13,860 nucleotides of DNA. Source: Thermoplasmatota archaeon. Its GTDB lineage: Archaea; Thermoplasmatota; Penumbrarchaeia; Penumbrarchaeales; Penumbrarchaeaceae. The notes under the pieces were generated by a model that saw nothing but the letters and a program-made list of their open reading frames with translations, searched no databases and was not told the origin of the DNA. Shown piece by piece: positions 7,131-12,610 of this stretch. The position numbers and the translations under genes are program-made. How positions within the stretch are numbered: position 1 is the stretch's first letter; every line of letters starts with the position of its first letter. The stretch covers positions 1 to 13,860 of the forward strand of contig JAUVLN010000023.1 in NCBI GenBank assembly GCA_030600725.1. Reading direction: 5' to 3'.

Positions 7131-8060
7131 ATGTATATGGTGTTCGACAGGTCGATATGCTTCCTTCCGGAAGATACTGTCCTCGAGGAGAAGGTCCTGA
7201 GGTGCAAGAACGATATTATTATCTCCGATCGCGCCCAGTTCCATCGGGGCATCATCACGGAGGGACGGTTGTTTCTCGGGGAGTTCGTGGAGATCCGGGG
7301 CGATCTGGTGGCCCTCGGGGACATTAGGGTGGACAAGGGATGCAGGATCGCCGGGGACATCACCGGGGACTCCGACATCTTCCTGGGTGAGAGGTCAATG
7401 ATCAAGGGGGAGGTCGTCGTCGGAAAGAACCTCGATATCGGCGAGGGCGTCGACATCGATCCGGATACCATAGAATCCAGGGGGTTCATCAATATCAGAA
7501 ACCCGATATCCGTGATCGTCTACATCCTTATCTACCTCCTGGAACTGATAAAGAGGAGCGATTCCACGGAGGTGGATGATTTCTTCAAGGAGCTGGAGGC
7601 GGGGGAGGAGGACAACTTCCTCATATCCAAGAACTTCACCTATCTCCCCAAGGGTTCGAAACTCGAGGAGGACAGGCTCTTCGTTGCCGGGGATATCAAG
7701 ATCGGACCCAGAAGCCAGATCGTCTCAACGATAGAGGCGGAAGGGGACATCGAGATCGGGAATGAGGCGCAGATCTTCGGGGATATCCTCGCCGGCAAAC
7801 GGATCTACATCGGGGAGAACGTTGTCATCAACGGGAAGATATCCTCCGGATCGGAGGTGGTCATCCACCACGCCGCGCGTATAGGTGGGGACATCAGGTC
7901 AAAAAATATAGTGATCACACCCGACACGATAGTGGAGGGCACACTGAGGGGAGACGAGGGCATCAAGATCATGCCAAATGGAGATTCAGCCATCGAGGAG
8001 CGTATACTTAGATTCGAGGGGGGCATGGATTCCATGGAGGGGTTCGTGAGCGAGGATTGA
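7131..8060 (+). CDS. Polymer-forming (bactofilin-like, DUF583) protein with two beta-helix modules
   Basis: 309 residues. Two right-handed beta-helix-like modules occupy about residues 20-120 and 165-285. They are recognisable by short repeats of the type GDI-x-IG and I-x-GD, for example AGDITGDSDIFLGE and EGDIEIGNEAQIFGDI. Each module opens with a similar phrase (FLPEDTVLEE at 11-20, YLPKGSKLEE at 171-180), which indicates an internal duplication. Between them, residues 125-140 (PISVIVYILIYLLELI) are strongly hydrophobic and could insert into or lie on the membrane. Bactofilin-like proteins polymerise into filaments; the role of archaeal members is unclear. I use the ATG at 7131, with an alternative at 7137. 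Promoter elements lie in the duplication just upstream. Confidence 0.82.
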   Translation: MYMVFDRSICFLPEDTVLEEKVLRCKNDIIISDRAQFHRGIITEGRLFLGEFVEIRGDLVALGDIRVDKGCRIAGDITGDSDIFLGERSMIKGEVVVGKNLDIGEGVDIDPDTIESRGFINIRNPISVIVYILIYLLELIKRSDSTEVDDFFKELEAGEEDNFLISKNFTYLPKGSKLEEDRLFVAGDIKIGPRSQIVSTIEAEGDIEIGNEAQIFGDILAGKRIYIGENVVINGKISSGSEVVIHHAARIGGDIRSKNIVITPDTIVEGTLRGDEGIKIMPNGDSAIEERILRFEGGMDSMEGFVSED

Positions 8061-8160
8061 TCGGTTGGTGCTGTATCATAATTACATTGATGATCCGGTT
8101 TTTTATGGATACACCCCGCTGAGGGCGGTCGAAGTGGTCACATTTTACCTTTAATTCCAA

Positions 8161-8170
8161 AATATTTATG
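8161..8170 (+). promoter_or_regulatory. TATA-like box for the second double-winged-helix regulator
   Basis: AATATTTATG is centred near 8165 and predicts transcription start near 8190, downstream of the upstream-most in-frame ATG (8176). This supports translation start at the ATG at 8251 and a leader of about 60 nt. Confidence 0.45.
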
Positions 8171-8201
8171 TACTCTTGATAATTCACCCTCCTGTCGGAC
8201 A

Positions 8202-8220
8202 TCCCTTGTTGTGCAAGGGA
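8202..8220 (+). promoter_or_regulatory. Hairpin in the predicted 5' leader
   Basis: TCCCTTG (8202-8208) and CAAGGGA (8214-8220) form a perfect 7-bp stem with a 5-base loop. It lies about 30 nt before the ATG at 8251 in the predicted leader of the regulator gene. It could act in RNA as a leader structure or in DNA as an inverted-repeat operator. No function is shown by the sequence. Confidence 0.4.
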
Positions 8221-8250
8221 GCCCCAATTGTGCTACGGAAGGTCGATCGA

Positions 8251-9309
8251 ATGAAGTTTTCCAAGAATGAAAAAAAGATCCTATGGGGTCTTGTAAGGTA
8301 CCCCATGCTCAACGACAGACAGCTCTCCGAGAAGATCAAGGTGAGGATGTCCACCCTGAACGCCATCAAGAACAAGATGAAAAGGAGTGATCTCATCAAG
8401 GATAGGATAATTCCCAACGTGGAGATCATGGACTATGAGATCCTCTCGTTGTTCTGGTCGCCCCTTACCCGGACGACCGACACCAAGAAGGATGGCGACA
8501 GGCTGATCAAGATATTCGAGAGATACCCCAATACCTACACGGCCATGGTATTCGGGGATGCAATCTTCTTCCTTTCACTTTACAGGAACTACACCCAGTA
8601 CAAGATCACGGAGTTCAACCAGGAGGTCGAACTCAGGGAGATGGGCATATACGACGGGGAGAACCCGCACCGAGCCCTCTACCCTCTCTCCACCTCAATC
8701 ATCAACAAGAATTTCGACTACACGGCCGTCCTCGAGAGGGCATTCGATATCGATCCTGTCCCCGACAAATTTGATGAGGGGGGCGCCCCTCTCGAGAAGG
8801 CCAGGGAGAAGATCCATCATCTATCCAACAAGGAAAAGATGATCCTCCGTGGCATACTGGAGAACCCCGATATGCCTGATAACAAGATAGCAGACCTCCT
8901 CAACACGACAAGACAGGCTGTTGCAAGGCACCGAAAGGAGCTTCTTGAACTCGGCGTGATCAAGAAGACCAGGGTGATCGATTATAAACATCTGGGTTTC
9001 AATATCCTCACAATGGTAGATATGGAATACACCAAGAAGGATGACGAGTTCGGAACGGCACCACCATCCTCAAAACTTCACCTTCCGAGCTTCTTTTCCG
9101 TATACGGGAACACGGAGGGCGCTTCCCTTTCCCTCTTTATGGATTTCGAGAAATACGCAGAAGGAAAAGAGAGGTATACGGATCTTATGAAGGAGTTCTG
9201 CACCTGGCGAAAGGAGCCCTACATCAATCTGTACTCACCCTCCAATACCATCACGATCAAGCATCAGGATTACCTGCCCCTTGTCGAGGAGTTCCTTGAT
9301 GGGAACTGA
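8251..9309 (+). CDS. Transcriptional regulator with two winged-helix/Lrp-like modules (paralog 2)
   Basis: 352 residues from the ATG at 8251. It has the same two-module plan as the gene at 5422-6534: a winged helix near residues 4-58 (SKNEKKILWGLVRYP, DRQLSEKIKV) with a following alpha/beta segment, then a second winged helix near 191-247 (LSNKEKMILRGILENP, NKIADLLNTTRQAVARHRKE) and a second alpha/beta segment. The second recognition helix (TTRQAVARHRKELLELG) is the more typical Lrp/MarR-like one. The longer reading with ATG at 8176 would start before the predicted transcript and adds residues with no counterpart in the paralog. GGAAGGT precedes the chosen start. It is probably a DNA-binding regulator; ligand and targets are unknown. 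It ends 80 bp before radA. Confidence 0.75.
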   Translation: MKFSKNEKKILWGLVRYPMLNDRQLSEKIKVRMSTLNAIKNKMKRSDLIKDRIIPNVEIMDYEILSLFWSPLTRTTDTKKDGDRLIKIFERYPNTYTAMVFGDAIFFLSLYRNYTQYKITEFNQEVELREMGIYDGENPHRALYPLSTSIINKNFDYTAVLERAFDIDPVPDKFDEGGAPLEKAREKIHHLSNKEKMILRGILENPDMPDNKIADLLNTTRQAVARHRKELLELGVIKKTRVIDYKHLGFNILTMVDMEYTKKDDEFGTAPPSSKLHLPSFFSVYGNTEGASLSLFMDFEKYAEGKERYTDLMKEFCTWRKEPYINLYSPSNTITIKHQDYLPLVEEFLDGN

Positions 9310-9344
9310 TGGAACATTCACACCCCCCTCCCTCTCACTCTCAA

Positions 9345-9354
9345 CCTTAATAAG
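9345..9354 (+). promoter_or_regulatory. TATA-like box for radA
   Basis: CCTTAATAAG is centred about 40 nt before the radA ATG at 9390. It predicts a leader of roughly 15 nt that includes the GGTGGT ribosome-binding site at 9381-9386. Confidence 0.45.
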
Positions 9355-9389
9355 AGAGGAAGAAGCTGTCATTCTGATATGGTGGTATA

Positions 9390-10334
9390 ATGTCTGAGGA
9401 ATTAACGGTGGAAGAGCTTCCCGGCGTCGGACCTGCGACAGCGGAAAAGCTGAAGGAATCGGGGTATGATGATATTATGTCGATAGCGGTGGAGTCCCAC
9501 ACCACCCTTTCAGAGGTGGCGGATATCGGGGAGGCTGTTGCCAAGAAGATCATCGTAGCTGCCAGAAAAATGGCCAATATCGGTGGGTTCGAGACCGGAG
9601 ACCAGGTCCTTGAGCGAAGAAAGAACGTTTCAAAGCTGACCACGAGTTCCAGAGCCCTCGACGATCTGCTTGGAAGCGGCCTGGAGACCAAGAGCATTAC
9701 CGAGCTTTTCGGCGAGTTCGGCTCTGGCAAGACCCAGATCGTACATCAGCTGTGCGTAAACGTTCAGAGGTCCGAGGAGGAGGGCGGCCTTGACGGTCAC
9801 GTCGCTTATATCGATACAGAGAATACATTCCGTCCCGAGAGGATAATCCAGATGGCCATGGGACAGGATATGGATCCCGAGGAGGTTCTCAAGAACATAC
9901 ATGTCGCAAGGGCCTACAACTCCCACCATCAGATGCTGCTCGTCGACAAGGCTAAGGAGGTCGCCAAGGAGCACAATATAAAACTCCTCGTGGTGGACTC
10001 GCTCACCGCCCATTTCAGGGCCGAGTATATTGGAAGGGGGGCCTTGGCGGATAGACAGCAGAAGCTGAACAAGCACATGCATGCGCTGTTGCAGTTCGGA
10101 GAGATCAACGGCTGCGTGATCGCAGTGACCAACCAGGTCTCCTCCAAACCTGACGCCTTCTTCGGCGACCCCACAAGGGCGATCGGCGGGCATATAATAG
10201 GCCACACCTCCACATTCAGGATATACCTGAGAAAATCCAAGGGAAACCGCCGCATAGCCAGATTGATAGATTCTCCCAACCTGCCCGAGGGTGAGGCGGT
10301 CTTCACCGTTATAGAGGATGGCATCAGGGACTGA
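9390..10334 (+). CDS. radA: DNA repair and recombination protein RadA
   Basis: 314 residues, normal for archaeal RadA, the RecA/Rad51-family recombinase that forms filaments on single-stranded DNA and drives homologous pairing. Domains in order: an N-terminal helix-hairpin-helix DNA-binding domain (LPGVGPATAEKLKE, residues 10-23), the linker with the polymerisation motif around GGFETG (65-70), and the ATPase core. The core shows Walker A GEFGSGKT (108-115), Walker B LLVVD (199-203), and the DNA-binding loops around RGALADRQQKLNKHM (216-230) and KPDAFFGDPTRAIGGHI (253-269). The conserved TNQV (247-250) and a C-terminal DSPNLPEGEAVF are intact. No intein interrupts it. GGTGGT lies 4 nt before the ATG. 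Confidence 0.98.
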   Translation: MSEELTVEELPGVGPATAEKLKESGYDDIMSIAVESHTTLSEVADIGEAVAKKIIVAARKMANIGGFETGDQVLERRKNVSKLTTSSRALDDLLGSGLETKSITELFGEFGSGKTQIVHQLCVNVQRSEEEGGLDGHVAYIDTENTFRPERIIQMAMGQDMDPEEVLKNIHVARAYNSHHQMLLVDKAKEVAKEHNIKLLVVDSLTAHFRAEYIGRGALADRQQKLNKHMHALLQFGEINGCVIAVTNQVSSKPDAFFGDPTRAIGGHIIGHTSTFRIYLRKSKGNRRIARLIDSPNLPEGEAVFTVIEDGIRD

Positions 10335-10456
10335 TCGTTCAATTAAGCACCCATAACCTTTTGGGATACACATAAGGATGAGAAGAGGCCAGGCTACCTA
10401 TTTTCATAGCAAAAACCTTTTGAATAAGTCCCGTGATAATCGCATGAGGGATTACC

Positions 10457-10777
10457 TTGGAAAAAATGGACATTAAAAGAGGCCTCGGTTCCAGGATCGA
10501 GGGGGAGAAGCTTGGAGAGCTCATGAAGGAGATCTTCGGAAACATGGAGAAGGACGGGGGTTGGTTCGTCTCCAGATATGGGGCAATGCAGCCCATCAGG
10601 ACAAAACTTTCGACCAAATCCTCTCTGTCCATGGAGATAATAACGGTAAAGGTGCCCGATGAGGAGGTACTCAAGACCATCAGGAAGAGGAATGCCTTCC
10701 TCGAGAGGGCCACCGGTTTCAACTCCAAGCAGAGGTTGAAAAGGCTGAAGGATAAGGCCAAGAAAGAAGGGCTTTAG
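10457..10777 (+). CDS. Small basic protein of unknown function, possibly DUF5611 family
   Basis: 106 residues if read from a TTG at 10457, 103 from the ATG at 10466. GAGGG lies 5 nt before the TTG and 14 nt before the ATG, which favours the TTG slightly. The N-terminal phrase DIKRGLGSRIEG, the central helix LGELMKEIFGNME, a beta-rich middle (TKSSLSMEIITVKVP) and a very lysine/arginine-rich C-terminal helix are visible. I tentatively associate it with DUF5611, known to me mainly from Thermoplasmata, but cannot confirm this. A basic tail could bind nucleic acid (inference). The 122-bp gap after radA contains two copies of AACCTTTTG (near 10357 and 10413), the second followed by an A/T-rich TATA-like stretch. 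Confidence 0.7.
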   Translation: MEKMDIKRGLGSRIEGEKLGELMKEIFGNMEKDGGWFVSRYGAMQPIRTKLSTKSSLSMEIITVKVPDEEVLKTIRKRNAFLERATGFNSKQRLKRLKDKAKKEGL

Positions 10778-10780
10778 AAG

Positions 10781-10790
10781 ATTTTATTTA
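10781..10790 (+). promoter_or_regulatory. TATA-like box for tRNA-Gly
   Basis: ATTTTATTTA is centred about 36 nt before the first tRNA base, giving a transcription start about 10 nt upstream of the mature 5' end. The T-rich stretch may also serve as a terminator for the small gene that ends at 10777. Confidence 0.4.
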
Positions 10791-10821
10791 CCCCTCTAAC
10801 ATTCGGTGGTTCCCAGTAAAT

Positions 10822-10894
10822 GCGGATGTGGTCTAGCTCGGTAGGACCGTAGCTTCCCAAGCTACTTGCTCGGGTTCAAATCCCGGCATCCGCA
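10822..10894 (+). tRNA. tRNA-Gly (anticodon CCC)
   Basis: A complete cloverleaf of 73 nt. The acceptor pairs GCGGATG (10822-10828) with CATCCGC (10887-10893) plus discriminator A at 10894. The D-arm GTCT/GGAC includes a U-G pair and a GG-containing loop. The anticodon stem is GTAGC/GCTAC with loop TTCCCAA, anticodon CCC. The T-arm is TCGGG/CCCGG with loop TTCAAAT. There is no intron and no encoded CCA. Its last 14 bases (10881-10894) are the first of five copies that punctuate the next 635 bp. Confidence 0.97.
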
Positions 10895-11040
10895 CTTTAT
10901 CCTATTGAATATAGCACATATTAATCTGAAATAGGATCCCGTGCAGGATTTCGGGATTTGAACCTTGGTCCTGGAAAATTTGTGATCTTTTATCGCGAAT
11001 TTTACAGGTCGGGAAAATCTTTGATTTTCCCAAGATCAAA
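10895..11040 (+). repeat. Array insert 1 (146 bp), three hairpins, inverted T-arm fragment
   Basis: Hairpin 1: ATCCTATT at 10899-10906 with AATAGGAT at 10930-10937. Hairpin 2: 10970-10980 with 10998-11008 (10 of 11 pairs), extended inward by TGTG/CGCG with U-G pairs. Hairpin 3: GGGAAAATC at 11011-11019 with GATTTTCCC at 11023-11031 around a 3-base loop. Between hairpins 1 and 2, CGGGATTTGAACC (10952-10964) is the reverse complement of the tRNA T-arm. The sequence differs from inserts 2 and 4 apart from the loop motif TTATCGCG (10990-10997). Confidence 0.8.
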
Positions 11041-11054
11041 TCCCGGCATCCGCA

Positions 11055-11200
11055 TCTTTTTCTTATCGCCGATTTTAAATGTTGCAGAAAAAGATGCTCG
11101 AAAATAATTACATACGATGAAAATGAATTATAGGATGCTGGTGCATTTTCATCTGGACTTTGGAGCTTTGATTATCGTCAATTATTGTGCAGCTCCAAAG
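11055..11200 (+). repeat. Array insert 2 (146 bp), three-hairpin unit
   Basis: Hairpin 1: GCATCTTTTTCT at 11052-11063 with AGAAAAAGATGC at 11086-11097 (12 bp, loop 22 nt, stem beginning in the tRNA repeat). Linker 11098-11115. Hairpin 2: GATGAAAATG at 11116-11125 with CATTTTCATC at 11144-11153 (10 bp, loop 18 nt). Hairpin 3: ACTTTGGAGCT at 11157-11167 with AGCTCCAAAGT at 11191-11201 (11 bp, loop 23 nt). All stems are perfect. The loops and the linker resemble those of insert 4 while the stems differ. Confidence 0.85.
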
Positions 11201-11214
11201 TTCCGGCATCCGGG

Positions 11215-11355
11215 GATTTGAACCGGACTTACGAAAGGGTTTGAACCCTTGGGTCTTTGATGTTTTCGTAATTAGAAACGACGATAAGGAAACATCAAAG
11301 TGCGACTAATGCCGTCCTATCAAAATATATCATCCAGGTATTATGTCTGCATCAA
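11215..11355 (-). repeat. Array insert 3 (141 bp), related hairpin in opposite orientation
   Basis: CTTTGATGTTT at 11255-11265 pairs perfectly with AAACATCAAAG at 11290-11300 around a 24-nt loop. Read on the minus strand, the loop begins CCTTATCGTCG, like the first loop of inserts 2 and 4, so this hairpin is inverted. Upstream, AAGGGTTTGAACCCTT (11235-11250) is a near-perfect palindrome. GGGATTTGAACC (11213-11224) is an inverted piece of the tRNA T-arm fused directly to the preceding tRNA-end copy. The remainder (11301-11355) shows no clear hairpin. Confidence 0.75.
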
Positions 11356-11369
11356 TCCCGGCATCCGCA

Positions 11370-11515
11370 CCATTTTCTTATCGACGATTATATGCGCTAC
11401 AGAAAATGGCGCTATAAAATAATTATATACGCTAAAAATGAATTCTATGATGCTTAGGCATTTTTAGCTGGCCTTGAACATTTTATTCAGCGTCAATTAT
11501 AAGCAATGTTCAAGA
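11370..11515 (+). repeat. Array insert 4 (146 bp), three-hairpin unit homologous to insert 2
   Basis: Hairpin 1: CCATTTTCT at 11370-11378 with AGAAAATGG at 11401-11409 (loop 22 nt). Hairpin 2: GCTAAAAATG at 11431-11440 with CATTTTTAGC at 11459-11468 (loop 18 nt). Hairpin 3: CTTGAACATT at 11473-11482 with AATGTTCAAG at 11505-11514 (loop 22 nt). Loop 1 begins TATCGACGATT (TATCGCCGATT in insert 2), the linker contains AAAATAATTATATAC (AAAATAATTACATAC in insert 2), and loop 3 contains CGTCAATTAT as in insert 2. Confidence 0.85.
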
Positions 11516-11567
11516 TCCCGGCATCCGCACTTTATTCTACCTTTCATTATCATCACCCATCTCTACA

Positions 11568-11577
11568 TTTTAATAAA
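11568..11577 (+). promoter_or_regulatory. TATA-like box for the threonine/serine dehydratase gene
   Basis: TTTTAATAAA-type sequence centred about 26 nt before the ATG at 11598, the distance expected for a leaderless archaeal transcript. No ribosome-binding site is visible before that ATG, which agrees. It lies about 40 bp after the last tRNA-end copy of the array. Confidence 0.5.
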
Positions 11578-11597
11578 TGAAACATACTCAACAATAG

Positions 11598-12563
11598 ATG
11601 ATGAGCTCCCGCGTGAACAGAAAGATACCGACCATCGAAGATGTTCTGGAGGCGAGGAAAAGGATCCAGGGGCACGTTAAGATGACGCCTGTCCTCACCT
11701 CCTCGAGCATTGACGAGATGACAGGGGCCAGCTTATTCTTCAAATGCGAGAACTTTCAAAAGATGGGGGCATTCAAGTTCAGGGGGGCGTGCAACGCCGT
11801 GTTCTCCCTATCGAAAGGGGAGGCGGAGAACGGGGTCGCAACACATTCCTCGGGGAACCATGCCCAGGCCCTGGCACTGGCAGCAAGGGAACGGGGGATC
11901 AAAGCATATATCGTGATGCCCACCACCGCTCCGAAGGTCAAGGTCGAGGCGGTCAGGGGATACGGTGGTGAGATCATCTTCTGTGAGCCCACCCTCGAGG
12001 CCCGGGAAAGAGGGCTCGGCGAGGTCATTGAGAGGACGGCAGCTCATTTCATCCATCCATACGACGACCCCCGGGTCATTGCCGGCCAGGCCACGGCCGG
12101 GCTGGAGCTTGTGGAAAAGATCGAGGATCTCGATATCGTTATGGCCCCGGTGGGGGGAGGAGGGCTGCTCTCAGGAACCTCAATTTCGGTCAGATCCAGG
12201 TCCCCCAACACGGCGGTATTCGCTGCCGAGCCCTCGGGAGCGGATGATGCCTACCGTTCATTCAAGAGAGGGGTTCTGGTTCCTTCAAAAGAGCCGAAAA
12301 CCATAGCGGACGGCCTGCTGACCTCCCTGTCCGCCCTCACGTTCAGTATCATAAGTTCAAATGTTGATGAGATCGTCCGGGTGGAGGAGGATAACATAAT
12401 CCTCGCCATGAGGCACATATGGGAGAGGATGAAGGTGATCGTCGAGCCCTCGGCCGCCGTACCTCTTGGTGCAGTACTTCAACATGGGGATATCTTCAAG
12501 GGAAAGAGGGTGGGCATAATACTCTCCGGGGGTAACGTGGACCTCACTGCCCTGCCCTGGTGA
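11598..12563 (+). CDS. Threonine/serine dehydratase (PLP fold type II), no regulatory domain
   Basis: 321 residues. A PLP-dependent beta-eliminating enzyme that most likely deaminates L-threonine to 2-oxobutanoate (isoleucine precursor) or L-serine to pyruvate. Visible are the PLP-binding lysine Lys60 in GAFKFRGA, the substrate-binding SSGNHAQ loop (84-90), the phosphate-binding glycine loop VGGGGLLSG (185-193) and the C-terminal ILSGGNVDL with the serine that contacts the PLP ring nitrogen. The length matches the short catabolic/IlvA-like form without an ACT-like regulatory domain. Serine racemase shares this fold and could look similar. Two ATGs are adjacent (11598, 11601); the first fits the TATA spacing. 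The next gene starts 47 bp downstream on the same strand. Confidence 0.88.
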   Translation: MMSSRVNRKIPTIEDVLEARKRIQGHVKMTPVLTSSSIDEMTGASLFFKCENFQKMGAFKFRGACNAVFSLSKGEAENGVATHSSGNHAQALALAARERGIKAYIVMPTTAPKVKVEAVRGYGGEIIFCEPTLEARERGLGEVIERTAAHFIHPYDDPRVIAGQATAGLELVEKIEDLDIVMAPVGGGGLLSGTSISVRSRSPNTAVFAAEPSGADDAYRSFKRGVLVPSKEPKTIADGLLTSLSALTFSIISSNVDEIVRVEEDNIILAMRHIWERMKVIVEPSAAVPLGAVLQHGDIFKGKRVGIILSGGNVDLTALPW

Positions 12564-12610
12564 AAAGCTTATTACCGAAGTAAATGGTTATTCCAGAAGG
12601 AGCTTGAGAT

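Larger units (their letters stand above)
10881..11529 (+). repeat. Array of five tRNA-Gly 3'-end copies separated by ~146-bp structured inserts
   Basis: The 14-base tRNA 3' end TCCCGGCATCCGCA occurs at 10881, 11041, 11356 and 11516. A copy starting TTCCGGCATCCG, diverged in its last two bases, occurs at 11201. Start-to-start spacing is 160, 160, 155 and 160; the inserts are 146, 146, 141 and 146 bp. No credible reading frame crosses the region. The inserts are A/T-rich and dominated by long inverted repeats. After the last copy the flank CTTTATTCTA matches CTTTATCCTA just after the tRNA itself. The pattern resembles repeated insertion at a tRNA 3' end with duplication of the target, or a tandem array of structured RNAs. 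No recombinase gene is near. Confidence 0.9.

Noticed and set aside
8176..8250. N-terminal extension of the second regulator
   Set aside because: It would begin before the predicted transcription start and has no counterpart in the paralog.
9630..10373. 247-codon open frame on the minus strand
   Set aside because: Antisense to radA; no independent start signals or family resemblance.
11041..11369. Additional tRNA genes
   Set aside because: Only the 3' end of tRNA-Gly is repeated; no 5' acceptor strand, D-arm or anticodon arm accompanies the copies.
10881..11529. Classical CRISPR array
   Set aside because: Repeats are only 14 bp and are a piece of tRNA; inserts are ~146 bp, partly homologous to one another and full of hairpins, unlike spacers. 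No cas gene is in the window.
11474..11680. 68-codon open frame running from the array into the dehydratase gene
   Set aside because: It starts within hairpin 3 of insert 4, overlaps the dehydratase in another frame and has no ribosome-binding site.
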